Shown in pieces: positions 47,883 through 56,217 of a stretch of DNA of 64,000 bases. The DNA comes from BP-464 sp963825415 (GTDB lineage: Bacteria > Actinomycetota > Thermoleophilia > Solirubrobacterales > Solirubrobacteraceae), in contig CAWGTD010000001.1 in NCBI GenBank assembly GCA_963825415.1, forward strand, positions 4,520 through 68,519. The letters run 5' to 3'. A program made the translations under genes and the position numbers. Positions within the stretch are counted from its first letter, which is position 1; each line of letters starts with the position of its first letter. The notes below the pieces were generated by a model. The model searched no databases, was not told the origin of the DNA, and was given only the letters and a program-made list of their open reading frames with translations.

Positions 47883-49405
47883 GACTGCGGCCCGCCGTAT
47901 AGCTCACGGACCTCGCCCTTGGCGATCTTGCCGCCCGGGTTCTTGGGCAGCTCGGGCGCGAAGAGGATGTCCTTCGGGCGCTTGTAGGCGGCCAGCGACT
48001 CGCGACAGTGGGCGCGCAGCTCGGCCTCCAGGCTCGCCGCCTCGATTCCGTTCCGAGCCACGACGACGGCCCGCACCGCCTCGCCCCACTTGTCGTGAGG
48101 GACACCGATGACGGCCACCTCCGCAACCGCGTCGTGCCGGGCCAGCGCCATCTCCACCTCGCCGGCGGCGACGTTCATCCCGCCGGTCTTGATCATGTCC
48201 TTCTTGCGGCCGCGGAACAGCAGCATGCCGTCGTCGGCGCGGACACCGAGATCTCCCGTCCGCAGCCACCCGTCCTGAAGCGTTTGCCCGCTGGCCTCCG
48301 GATCGCCGAAGTATCCGAGCATGACCGTGGGCCCGTGGACCAACACCTCGCCCACCTCACCAGGCGCCACGTCGTCGCCGTTGACGTCGGCGATCCGGTA
48401 GCGGTCGAGGCCCTTCGGGAAGCCCACGCAGTCGGGGCGGTCCAAGAACATCTCCGCGGGGGCGGCCCAGTTGGAGCCCTCGCTGCTGCCGTAGCAGTAG
48501 CGCACGATCGGCCCGAACCGGTCGGCGATCGCCTGCCGTATCCGGTCGGAGAGCTGATATGCCGTCTCCACCAGGCGCAGCGACGAGAGATCGCGGGCCT
48601 CCTGGCCGGGCACCTCGAGCATCGCCGCCAGCATCGTGCCGGCGAAGAACGCGACCGAGACGCCCTCGGCCTCGATCAACTCGAGGCACGTCCTCGGCTC
48701 GAACCGCGTGAGGACCACCCGCGATCCCTCGATCACGTTTGGCAGCACGAAGTTTGCGAACCCGACGCCGCTCAGCGGCACCGTGAACAGCTCGGTGTCG
48801 CCGCGGCGCCGCGGCGTCTCCAACTGGCAGTTGATCGCCGACCAGATCTGGTTGGCGTGGCTCTTCGCACACCCCTTGGGGCGTCCGGTGCTGCCCGACG
48901 TGTAGATCACCGTCGACGGTGTCTTCGGCCCTCCCGGCGCCTCCGGCAGCTCTTCGCCGCTCTGTTCCTGCCCGAGGTCGTCGGCGGTCGCCGTCGCGCG
49001 ACCTTCGGCGGCATCGAGCCCCAGCCACAGCGGAGGCCGCGATCGCAGCTCGTCGACCAGGGGCGCGAACTCGGCCGCGTAGACGAGCGTCCGGGCGCCG
49101 CTGCGCTCGAGGACGTCATCCATGTCGGCCACCGTCAGCATCGTGTTGAGCGGGACGCTGACCGCCCCGACCTTCGCGATCGCGAAGTAGAGAGCCAGCA
49201 GAGCGTCCGAGTTGTGGCCCATCGACGCCACGCACTCGCCCTGCGCCACGCCGGCCTCGCACAGCCCGCGGGCGATGCGATTGACCCGCTCGTTGAACTC
49301 GCCGAACGCGAAGCGGCGGCCCTCGCTGACCACGAACTCCCGGTCGGGGTAGCGCTCCGCGGCGATCCGCAGCAGGTCGCCGAGGTTGCCGGGCGGGCGC
49401 TCCAT
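47879..49405 (-). CDS. AMP-forming acyl-CoA ligase
   Basis: 508 residues from ATG at 49405, which shares one base with the ACAD stop. ANL motifs: TVIYTSGSTGRPKGCAKSH (about residues 165 to 183), YCYGSSEGSNW, GWLRTGDLG, RGRKKDMIKTGGMNVAAGEV and the C-terminal lysine in PKNPGGKIAKGEVR. It activates a carboxylic acid as its CoA thioester with ATP. It differs clearly from the ligase at 11637 and is placed between ACAD and kinase genes, as expected for the entry step of this operon's pathway. Confidence 0.92.
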   Translation of the reverse strand: MERPPGNLGDLLRIAAERYPDREFVVSEGRRFAFGEFNERVNRIARGLCEAGVAQGECVASMGHNSDALLALYFAIAKVGAVSVPLNTMLTVADMDDVLERSGARTLVYAAEFAPLVDELRSRPPLWLGLDAAEGRATATADDLGQEQSGEELPEAPGGPKTPSTVIYTSGSTGRPKGCAKSHANQIWSAINCQLETPRRRGDTELFTVPLSGVGFANFVLPNVIEGSRVVLTRFEPRTCLELIEAEGVSVAFFAGTMLAAMLEVPGQEARDLSSLRLVETAYQLSDRIRQAIADRFGPIVRYCYGSSEGSNWAAPAEMFLDRPDCVGFPKGLDRYRIADVNGDDVAPGEVGEVLVHGPTVMLGYFGDPEASGQTLQDGWLRTGDLGVRADDGMLLFRGRKKDMIKTGGMNVAAGEVEMALARHDAVAEVAVIGVPHDKWGEAVRAVVVARNGIEAASLEAELRAHCRESLAAYKRPKDILFAPELPKNPGGKIAKGEVRELYGGPQS

Positions 49406-50565
49406 CAGTAGGAGCGGGGCAGCCCCATCTCCACCCCAAGGGCGTTGCGCGCCATCTCGTTGGTGATCGGGCCCAGCACGAGCTGGCGGCTGTCGCGGAA
49501 GTGGCGCTGCATGGACGACTCCATCATGAAGCCGTGGCCCGCGGTCACGTCCATTCCGCGGCTCGCCACCCTGAAGGCGACCTCGCTGGCCACCATCTTC
49601 GCCGCGGTGGCCTCGGCGTAGGCGCTGCGGCCCGCCTCGAAGGTGGCGACCGCCTTGTACATCAGCAAGCGCGCCATCTCGATCTCGACGGCCGAGTCGA
49701 CGAGCTTGTGCTGGATGGCCTGGAACCCGCCGATCGGCCGGCCGAAGGCGACGCGCTCCTTGGCGAAGGCCATGGCGTCGTCCAGAGCGGCCTGGGCGTT
49801 GCCGATGGCGTTGGCGGCGACGGTGATCCGCTCGTGGTTGAGCGTCTTGGTGAGCTGGCCCCACGCGCGATCGCGCTCGCCGACGAGGTTCTCGACGGGC
49901 ACCTCGACGTCGTCGAAGAACACCTCGCAGGTCGAGAGGCTCCTGCCGCCCAGCTTCTCCATCTTGCGGATCTCCAGCCCCGGCGCGTCGGTCGGCACGA
50001 TCAGCAGCGAGAGCCCGTGCGTCTTCTTGGACTCCGCCGGAGCGGTGCGGACGACGGTGAGGATGTTCGAGGATTGGTCCGCGTTGCTCGTGTAGACCTT
50101 CTGGCCGTTGATGCGAAAGACACCGTCGCGTTCGACCGCGTGGGTCTTGAGGCTCGTGAGGATGTCGGTGCCGCCACCGGGCTCGGTGATGCCGAACGCG
50201 AAGAAGACCTCACCCCGGGCGATCCCCGGCAGGTAGGCCTGCTTCTGCTCCTCGGTGCCGAAGTAAGCGATCGAGCGCGCGCCGCAATAGGCCATGAGCT
50301 CGTACAGCAGCCCGAGCGAGAACATCCCGCGCGCGAGCTCCTCGACGATGACGCACTCCTCCAGCAGCCCGAGCCCGGTCCCGCCGTACTCCTCCGGGAT
50401 CGGGCCGGCCAACAGGCCGATGTCGGCGAGCTTCGCCCACAGCTCGGCGGGGAAGCGACCCTCCCGGTCGAGCTCGTTGACGTACTCCGGCTTGCACTCC
50501 TTGCGGACGAAGTCGCGAACCATGTCGCGAATCGCCCGCTGCTCGTCGGAGAGCTCGAAGTCCAT
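49405..50565 (-). CDS. acyl-CoA dehydrogenase
   Basis: 386 residues, ATG start. DFELSDEQRAIRDMVRDFVR, FAFGITEPGGGTDILTSLKT, RPIGGFQAIQHKLVDSAVEI and GHGFMMESSMQRHFRDSRQ identify a soluble ACAD. As in the paralogue at 13448, the C-terminal loop is GPITNEM followed by GLPRSY, without the YEGT glutamate, so the catalytic base must lie elsewhere, as in isovaleryl- or long-chain-type enzymes. No base separates it from the DUF35 gene stop. It introduces the alpha,beta double bond for the MaoC pair encoded upstream. Confidence 0.92.
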   Translation of the reverse strand: MDFELSDEQRAIRDMVRDFVRKECKPEYVNELDREGRFPAELWAKLADIGLLAGPIPEEYGGTGLGLLEECVIVEELARGMFSLGLLYELMAYCGARSIAYFGTEEQKQAYLPGIARGEVFFAFGITEPGGGTDILTSLKTHAVERDGVFRINGQKVYTSNADQSSNILTVVRTAPAESKKTHGLSLLIVPTDAPGLEIRKMEKLGGRSLSTCEVFFDDVEVPVENLVGERDRAWGQLTKTLNHERITVAANAIGNAQAALDDAMAFAKERVAFGRPIGGFQAIQHKLVDSAVEIEMARLLMYKAVATFEAGRSAYAEATAAKMVASEVAFRVASRGMDVTAGHGFMMESSMQRHFRDSRQLVLGPITNEMARNALGVEMGLPRSY

Positions 50566-51024
50566 CTACTCCGCCCCGGCCGGGACGAACAGGGGGAGCG
50601 CGCGCTCCTCCGGCACGAACCGCGCGTCCACGCGCATCCCGATCTGGATCTCCTCGAGGGGCAGGCCGACGACATTGCCCGCGATCCGCGCCCCGCGCCC
50701 GCCGTCGATCTCGACGACCCCGACGGCATAGGGGTAGGCCTCCTCGAATCCGGGCGGCCGGCCCTCGGTCCCCGGGCCATGGATGACGGTGTAGGTGTAG
50801 AGGGTCCCCGAGGTGCCGACGGGCATCCACTCGCTGTCGGTGGACTGGCAGTTGGGACAGCGCTCCTGCGAGGGGAACCACGTCTCGTCGCAGTCGCGAC
50901 AGTGCTGGACGTGCAGCTCGCCGCGCGCGCAGCCGTCCCAGAAGGCGACGTCGCGCGGGGCGACGCGCGGCGCCGGGCGCGACGCGGCGATCTGCTCGGC
51001 CTGGGTGCGGGTCTCGGTGCTCAT
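50566..51024 (-). CDS. DUF35 OB-fold protein with zinc ribbon (thiolase partner)
   Basis: 152 residues from ATG at 51024. The zinc ribbon is CRDCDETWFPSQERCPNC (about residues 43 to 60) and the OB-fold half has SGTLYTYTVIHGP and GNVVGLPLEEIQIGMRV. DUF35 proteins bind SCP2-type thiolases or aldolases, as in the Ltp2-ChsH2 pair of steroid side-chain degradation, and feed acyl-CoA to them. The thiolase gene ends seven bases before this gene's start, which supports a complex. Confidence 0.9.
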   Translation of the reverse strand: MSTETRTQAEQIAASRPAPRVAPRDVAFWDGCARGELHVQHCRDCDETWFPSQERCPNCQSTDSEWMPVGTSGTLYTYTVIHGPGTEGRPPGFEEAYPYAVGVVEIDGGRGARIAGNVVGLPLEEIQIGMRVDARFVPEERALPLFVPAGAE

Positions 51025-51031
51025 GCGACGC

Positions 51032-52204
51032 TCACTTTCGAAGTACGAGTGCGCTGGTGGCGCTGGGGGTTCCGCCGCTGACGAAGCAGACCTCGGCGTC
51101 CGGTACCTGGGCGGTGGACTCGCCACGGACCTGCCGGACGCCCTCGAGGACGTGCGTGAAGCCGTGCACGTAAGCCTCGCCGAGGTGCCCGCCGTGGGTG
51201 TTGATCGGCAGCTCCCCGCCGAGTTCGATGCGCCCGTTCTCGACGAACGGCCCGCCCTCGCCTTTCTGACAGAAGCCATAGTCCTCGAGCTGCGCGAGGA
51301 CGGTGTAGGAGTAGCAGTCGTAGAGCTGGGCGACGTCGACGTCGGCGGGGCCGATGCCGGCCATCTCCCACAGCCGCCCGGCCACCTCCCGCGACGGGGT
51401 GTGCGTGATCGTCCCGCGGCGAAACGCGATGAGCTCCCAGTAGGGCAGGCTCTTCGTCCCCGACGCCGCTGCCGCCGCCATGACGTAGGCCGGTGGCTTG
51501 CGCAGGTCCTTGGCCCGCTCGGCGGACGTCACGACGACGGCGCAGGCGCCGAACGTCGGCAGGATGAAGATGTCGGCCTCGCGCAACGGCTCGGAGACGT
51601 ACGGCGAATCGAGGTAGTCCTCGATCGACAGCTCCTGGCCCCGCAGCGACGACGGGTTCAGGGCCGCGTGCTTGCGGCAGGCCTTGACGATGGCCCCGAG
51701 GTGCTCCTCGGTGGTCCCGAACTCGTACATGTGCCGCTGGGCGCACACGGCGAAGGTGTCGATCATCGCGTTCCACCCCGTGGTGCGCATGAAGTCGCGC
51801 ACACCCGAGTGGCGCGCCCACAGCGTGTTCGAGTTGTGCTTGGCGCCCTCGAGGAAGTCGGCCGGCGTGAAGGAGCGGAAGCACACGACGTTCTTCGCGG
51901 CGCCGGTGGCCACGGCGGCCGCCGCGTGCTGGATCACCGCGCACGAAGCGCCACCGCCGTGCGGGATCTCCGCCCAGTAGGCGAGGTCCTCCACACCGAG
52001 GTTCGCGGCCAGCATCTCGACCGAGGTCGAGGAGTCGACCGAGTAGCGGATGAGTCCGTCGATGTCGCGGCGTTCGAGCCCGGCGTCGGCGATGGCGGCG
52101 TCGATCGCCTCCAGCGCCAGCTGCACGCCGGTGCGGTCTGACTCCTGGCCGAACTCGGTGGATCCGATGCCCACGATCGCGGCCTTGTCGCGCAAGGTCT
52201 CCAT
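51032..52204 (-). CDS. SCP2-type thiolase/acyltransferase-like protein
   Basis: 390 residues from ATG 52204 (a GTG at 52207 is an alternative). KAAIVGIGSTEFGQESDRTG, the nucleophile-region GGGASCAVIQHAAAAVATGA (Cys near residue 88), VDVAQLYDCYSYTVLAQLED and INTHGGHLGEAYVHG with the late histidine follow the SCP-x/lipid-transfer thiolase pattern rather than biosynthetic thiolase. It cleaves a 3-ketoacyl-CoA, or acts as a retro-aldolase as Ltp2 does, in complex with the DUF35 protein encoded next. Confidence 0.88.
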   Translation of the reverse strand: METLRDKAAIVGIGSTEFGQESDRTGVQLALEAIDAAIADAGLERRDIDGLIRYSVDSSTSVEMLAANLGVEDLAYWAEIPHGGGASCAVIQHAAAAVATGAAKNVVCFRSFTPADFLEGAKHNSNTLWARHSGVRDFMRTTGWNAMIDTFAVCAQRHMYEFGTTEEHLGAIVKACRKHAALNPSSLRGQELSIEDYLDSPYVSEPLREADIFILPTFGACAVVVTSAERAKDLRKPPAYVMAAAAASGTKSLPYWELIAFRRGTITHTPSREVAGRLWEMAGIGPADVDVAQLYDCYSYTVLAQLEDYGFCQKGEGGPFVENGRIELGGELPINTHGGHLGEAYVHGFTHVLEGVRQVRGESTAQVPDAEVCFVSGGTPSATSALVLRK

Positions 52205-52680
52205 CACGCCTTCTCCTGGTTGTCGATTGCCTCGCGCCGGCGCACCAGCAGTCGCTCGGTGCCCACCATGACCGTCTCGTCGCGGTCGTTGATCACGCGC
52301 ACGTCGTAGACGAGGACGCCGGCCGACGCGTCGGGCCCGTCCTCACGTGTCTGGAGCGTGCGCTGCGCGTGCAGCGTGTCGCCGATGAACACCGGCGCCG
52401 TGAACCGCACGCGCTCCCATCCGGCCAGCCGGACGAAGCCCTCAGGGCGATAGTCCCCGGGCACCTGGCCGAGGGCCAGCGAGACCGACAGGTTGAACGC
52501 GATGTTGCCGTGCGCGATCCGCTGCCCGAAGGGGGTCTGCGCGGCGTGGACGACGTCTACGTGCGCGGGGTTGAAGTCGCCGACGATCCCCGACCAGAAG
52601 ACCACGTCGGTCTCGGTCACCGTCCGCCGGGCGGACTCCAGCTCGAGGCCGGGCTCGTAGTCCTCCCAGAACTGCCTCAT
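52204..52680 (-). CDS. MaoC-type enoyl-CoA hydratase, catalytic subunit
   Basis: 158 residues. The hydratase signature is intact: VGDFNPAHVDVVHAAQTPFG and QRIAHGNIAFNLSV, with the catalytic Asp and His at about residues 35 and 40. It adds water to an enoyl-CoA. Its ATG overlaps the stop of the second MaoC gene (ATGA), and its stop overlaps the thiolase start, so hydration and thiolysis are coupled. With the degenerate partner at 52677 it probably forms a heteromer. Confidence 0.9.
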   Translation of the reverse strand: MRQFWEDYEPGLELESARRTVTETDVVFWSGIVGDFNPAHVDVVHAAQTPFGQRIAHGNIAFNLSVSLALGQVPGDYRPEGFVRLAGWERVRFTAPVFIGDTLHAQRTLQTREDGPDASAGVLVYDVRVINDRDETVMVGTERLLVRRREAIDNQEKA

Positions 52681-53129
52681 GCCGCCACCTCCTGGCCCAC
52701 CGGCGCGCGCCCCAGCATGACGCGGTGGCGCGTCGAGTTGACGAGGTTGCCGTCCTGGTCGGTGGTCCGGTGGACGAAGACGATGATGCCGCGGCCGTCG
52801 TCGCGCTCGACGAGGTCGACCACCTCGACCTCGCTGGAGATCGTGGAGCCGAGCGGAAGCTCGCGGTGGACGAGCAGCTCGTCGAACCCGTAGAAGGCGA
52901 TGAAGCTCTTGGCCATCCAGGCGTAGCGGCCGGCGCTGAGCAACAGACACAGCCCGACGCTGAAGGCGAACATCTCGGGCACGACCCAGGTGCCCTCCGC
53001 CGTGGTGCGACGATCCCAGTCGCCGCTGAACATCGAGTACATCACGACGTCGGCCTGCGTCAGCGTCCGCCGCGGGCTGCGGAACACTTCGCCGATCGCG
53101 TAGTCCTCGTAATAGACCTTGTCTTCCAT
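52677..53129 (-). CDS. MaoC-like subunit lacking the catalytic histidine
   Basis: 150 residues from ATG at 53129. The hot-dog start KVYYEDYAIGEVFRSPRRTL and VVMYSMFSGDWDRRTTAEG fit MaoC, but the D-x4-H signature reads GDWDRRTT and the following FGxxIAHG is replaced by WVVPEMFAFS. The aspartate remains and the histidine is gone. It is coupled to the complete MaoC at 52204, so it is likely the structural half of a heteromeric hydratase, as in ChsH1-ChsH2-type enzymes. It is the first gene of the nine-gene operon, 16 bases after a perfect inverted repeat. Confidence 0.8.
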   Translation of the reverse strand: MEDKVYYEDYAIGEVFRSPRRTLTQADVVMYSMFSGDWDRRTTAEGTWVVPEMFAFSVGLCLLLSAGRYAWMAKSFIAFYGFDELLVHRELPLGSTISSEVEVVDLVERDDGRGIIVFVHRTTDQDGNLVNSTRHRVMLGRAPVGQEVAA

Positions 53130-53144
53130 CTCTCCCGTAGCTCC

Positions 53145-53162
53145 CGACCGACTCGTCGGTCG
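53145..53162. promoter_or_regulatory. TetR-type operator, copy 7
   Basis: CGACCGACTCGTCGGTCG has perfect 8-base arms around a 2-base centre. It lies 16 bases before the start of the nine-gene operon (53129) in the gap shared with the divergent TetR gene at 53242. Confidence 0.7.
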
Positions 53163-53211
53163 ACTTCTACCACGTCCGCTTCCAAACATCCAGTACAGAC
53201 CGGGCCTGGCA

Positions 53212-53231
53212 TACCGACCCATCCGTCGATA
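53212..53231. promoter_or_regulatory. TetR-type operator, copy 8, before a TetR gene
   Basis: TACCGACCCATCCGTCGATA is an imperfect palindrome ending about ten bases before the ATG of TetR 53242. Together with copy 7 it gives the regulator one site for itself and one for the operon. Confidence 0.55.
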
Positions 53232-53241
53232 GGATTCTGTC

Positions 53242-53832
53242 ATGGCGTCAGCAACCGGCCCCGGCGAGGAGCGGCGGCGCGAGATCGTCGACCAGGCCGC
53301 GGCCCTCTTCGACCGGCGCGGCTACCACGGGACCAGCCTGGAGGACGTCGCCGCCGCGGTGGGCCTGCGCAAGGCGTCGCTCTACCACTACTTCCGCGGC
53401 AAGGACGACATCCTCAAGCTCATCCACGAGGACTTCCTGGAGTGGACGATGCACCGCGAGGATCAGCGGCGCTCCTATGACCTGCCGCCCGCCCAGCACC
53501 TGCTGGAGATCATCTCCGACACGCTCGAGGTGCTCGCGCGCCGCCCGGGCCACATCCGTGTCTTCATCGAGCACTACCGCGAGCTCGACGATGCGACCCG
53601 CGAGCACATCGCCGGGGAACGCGCGCGCTACACGCGCATGGTCGAGGACGTCATCCGGGCTGGTGTGGACAGCGGCGCGTTTCGTCCGATGGATCCCCGC
53701 CTGGCGACGCTCGCGCTGTTCGGCGCGTGCAACTGGGCCTATCAGTGGTACCGCCCGAGCGATCAGGATGAGCCGCGCGAGGTGGCCTACGCGCTGTGGG
53801 ACCTGCTGATGCGCGGCGTCCGCGCGCGCTAG
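53242..53832 (+). CDS. TetR-family transcriptional regulator
   Basis: 196 residues. Helix-turn-helix: DRRGYHGTSLEDVAAAVGLR then KASLYHYFRGKDDILKLIHE. It is a close paralogue of TetR 55594 over the whole length (both share PGxxRVFxEHxREL and CNWAYQWY/CNWAFHWY). It is divergent from the nine-gene beta-oxidation operon and flanked by two palindromes, so it is the likely repressor of that operon and itself. Its stop shares CTAG with the converging LLM gene. Confidence 0.92.
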   Translation: MASATGPGEERRREIVDQAAALFDRRGYHGTSLEDVAAAVGLRKASLYHYFRGKDDILKLIHEDFLEWTMHREDQRRSYDLPPAQHLLEIISDTLEVLARRPGHIRVFIEHYRELDDATREHIAGERARYTRMVEDVIRAGVDSGAFRPMDPRLATLALFGACNWAYQWYRPSDQDEPREVAYALWDLLMRGVRAR

Positions 53833-54737
53833 ACGTCGCGCAGCGCCGGCACGAGTCGGCCCAGCGCCTCGACGTGGGCGTCGGCGCCTGACAGGCCGGA
53901 CCGCATCGTGTTCAACGCGACGTGCGTGGCGCCGAGGCTGCGCCAGGACGCCAGCTCGGCTCGCAGTTCGTCGACCTCGCGAGCTCCCACCGACTCCATG
54001 CGGCCCTGGATGCCGATGTCCTCCGGGCGCCGTCCGGCGGCCCGCGCGGCCTCGTGGATGACGTCCAGCTGCTCGGGGAGCGCGGTCGGGTCGACCCCGA
54101 CCGGAAGCCATCCGTCGCCGAGCCGGCCCACCCGCTCGAGCGCGCGCCGCGTCGCGCCGGCACCGATCCAGATCGGGATCGGCTGCTGCACCGGCCGCGG
54201 CGTGATCCCGACGCCGTCCGCCCAATCCTCCGAAGTCTCCGCCCGCACGGTGGGCTCGGTCCAGTAGCGGCGCAGCAGCTCGATCTGCGGCTCGATGCGG
54301 GCGCCGCGCTGCGTGAAGTCGTGGCCCATCGATTTGAACTCGATCTTGTTCCAGCCCACGCCCACGCCCAGCCGCAGCCGGCCCCCGCTCAGGACGTCGA
54401 CCTCCGCCGCCTGCTTCGCCACCAGCGCGGTCTGACGTTGGGGCAGGACCAGCACGCCCGAGACCAGGTCCAGCTCGCTCACGGCCGCGAGGAACCCGAG
54501 CAGCACCATCACCTCGTGGAAGCTGTCGTGCACGTCATAGGGCTTGGCCGACGTGGCGCCGCCACCGCGGGCGACCGAGACGAAGTCCGGATGGACCTCC
54601 GGGTCGACCCCGGTGACGTGGTCGTAGACGAGGATGTGATCGAGCCCCAGCTCCTCGACCCCGGCGGCGTATCGCCTGATCGCCGCGGGATCGGGCTCGA
54701 TCTCGACCTGCGGGAAGACCACCCCGAGACTGGTCAA
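53829..54737 (-). CDS. luciferase-like monooxygenase (LLM class, F420-type)
   Basis: 302 residues from a TTG at 54737 in a TTGA overlap with the SDR stop. VVFPQVEIEPDPAAIRRYAA, LGLDHILVYDHVTGVDPEVH, SGVLVLPQRQTALVAKQAAE, SGGRLRLGVGVGWNKIEFKS and IPIWIGAGATRRALERVGRLG fit the F420-dependent LLM subgroup known from mycobacteria. It is the last gene of the NTF2-TetR-SDR-LLM operon under operator copy 9. Confidence 0.88.
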   Translation of the reverse strand: MTSLGVVFPQVEIEPDPAAIRRYAAGVEELGLDHILVYDHVTGVDPEVHPDFVSVARGGGATSAKPYDVHDSFHEVMVLLGFLAAVSELDLVSGVLVLPQRQTALVAKQAAEVDVLSGGRLRLGVGVGWNKIEFKSMGHDFTQRGARIEPQIELLRRYWTEPTVRAETSEDWADGVGITPRPVQQPIPIWIGAGATRRALERVGRLGDGWLPVGVDPTALPEQLDVIHEAARAAGRRPEDIGIQGRMESVGAREVDELRAELASWRSLGATHVALNTMRSGLSGADAHVEALGRLVPALRDV

Positions 54738-55597
54738 AACGCGTCGTAGAGCGGCTGGAGCTGGCGCCCCAGCTGCCCGTCGAACTCGGCGGCGATGGCG
54801 TCGGCCGACCATGCGTCGCGGTGGACGCTGACCACCTCGCGCGGGTGACTCCACAGCGCGAGGCGGCGGCCGTTGAAGGTCAACACCTGGCCGTTGAGCG
54901 CGGCGCTGGCGTCGCCGGCCAGGAAGACGACGGCCTCGGCGACCGCTTCCGGAGGCCCGAACCCGAGATCCCAGGGATCGACGCCCGGCGCGCGCTCGGC
55001 CATCGACTCGATGAGGCCCTGGGTCATGTCGGTCTGGGCGATCGGCCACAACATGTTCACCCGGATGCCGTAGCGCTCGAGCTCACGCACCCAGGTGCGG
55101 CTCATGCCCGCGACGCCGGCCTTGCTCGCCGCGTAGTTGGTCTGCCCGATGGCGCCGCTGAATCCGGTGTTGGAGACCACGTTGACGATCGACCCGCCCG
55201 CCTCGGCGTCGCGCATCGCCTGCACGGCGGCGCGCGTCGCCGCCCAGGTGCCGCGCAGGTTGACCGCGACGACGTCGTCGAACTCCTCCTCGGTCATCCG
55301 GCCCAGCGTGCGGTCGCGCGTGATGCCGGCGTTGTTGACCAGGCAGTCCACGCCGCCGAGCTCGGCGACCGTCCGCTGGACGAGCTCTTCACAGACGGCC
55401 ACGTCGGCGACGCTGCCCGCCACCGCGACACAGCGCACGCCGCAGGCTTCGACCTCCGCCTTGGCCTGCTCGAGTGCCGCCGCGTCGCGGGCATTGAGTG
55501 CGACGTCGGCACCGGCCTGCGCGCAGGCGACGGCAAAGGCGCGCCCCAGCCCGCGCGACGCGCCGGTGACCACCACGCGCTTGCCGGCGAGCGTCAT
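54734..55597 (-). CDS. short-chain dehydrogenase/reductase (SDR)
   Basis: 287 residues from ATG at 55597, in ATGA overlap with the TetR gene. Cofactor loop GASRGLGRAFA, NNAGITRDRTLGRM and YAASKAGVAGM are present. NNAGITRD is typical of FabG- and PhaB-like 3-ketoacyl reductases, and the C-terminus is about 40 residues longer than usual (HREVVSVHRDAW), a form seen in multifunctional-enzyme-like hydroxyacyl dehydrogenases. It probably oxidises a 3-hydroxyacyl-CoA in the local pathways. Confidence 0.9.
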   Translation of the reverse strand: MTLAGKRVVVTGASRGLGRAFAVACAQAGADVALNARDAAALEQAKAEVEACGVRCVAVAGSVADVAVCEELVQRTVAELGGVDCLVNNAGITRDRTLGRMTEEEFDDVVAVNLRGTWAATRAAVQAMRDAEAGGSIVNVVSNTGFSGAIGQTNYAASKAGVAGMSRTWVRELERYGIRVNMLWPIAQTDMTQGLIESMAERAPGVDPWDLGFGPPEAVAEAVVFLAGDASAALNGQVLTFNGRRLALWSHPREVVSVHRDAWSADAIAAEFDGQLGRQLQPLYDAF

Positions 55598-56211
55598 CGG
55601 CTGTCCTCGCTCTGGAAGCCCTCGAGCAGGATGCCCCAGAAGACCTCGGCGATCTCGGCGCTGCTGAGGGGGCCGCCGGGGTCGTACCAGTGAAACGCCC
55701 AGTTGCACATGCCGGCCAGCACGAGCGTGGCCAGCCGCGGCTCGATGCCGCGGAACTCGCCCTCGGCGATCCCTCGCTCGAACAACCGCTCGATCGAGGC
55801 CTGGTAGGCGTCGCGCTTGGCCCGGATGGCGGCGCGCGCCTCACCCTTGAGCTCGCGATGGTGCTCGAAGAACACCCGGACGTAACCGGGATGCGTCGTG
55901 AGCAGCCCGAGGACGTCGGCCATGATCTCGCGCAGCGCCTCGGTCGCGGGCATGCCCTTCTGCTCGCGGGCCTCTTGGCGGGCGATGAGGAGATCGATGA
56001 ACTCCTCGTGAATCCAGAAGAGGATCTCTTCCTTGCCGCTGAAGTAGTGGTAGAGCGTCGGCTTGCGGATGCCGCAGGCCTCCGCCACGTCCTCGACCGA
56101 GGTCTGGTGATAGCCGCGCTCGTCAAAGAGCGCGGCGGCGCGGACGACGAGTTGGTGACGGCGGTCGTCAGGCGCGGCGGTCGCCACCACGGGCTGTCGC
56201 TCGGCCCCCAC
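55594..56211 (-). CDS. TetR-family transcriptional regulator
   Basis: 205 residues, GTG start. Helix-turn-helix: DERGYHQTSVEDVAEACGIR then KPTLYHYFSGKEEILFWIHE. It is closely related to TetR 53242. It is embedded within an operon (NTF2-like gene before, SDR after, ATGA overlap), so it is transcribed with the genes it presumably regulates, through the palindrome at 56772-56793. Confidence 0.92.
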   Translation of the reverse strand: MGAERQPVVATAAPDDRRHQLVVRAAALFDERGYHQTSVEDVAEACGIRKPTLYHYFSGKEEILFWIHEEFIDLLIARQEAREQKGMPATEALREIMADVLGLLTTHPGYVRVFFEHHRELKGEARAAIRAKRDAYQASIERLFERGIAEGEFRGIEPRLATLVLAGMCNWAFHWYDPGGPLSSAEIAEVFWGILLEGFQSEDSR

Positions 56212-56217
56212 CCGCGC

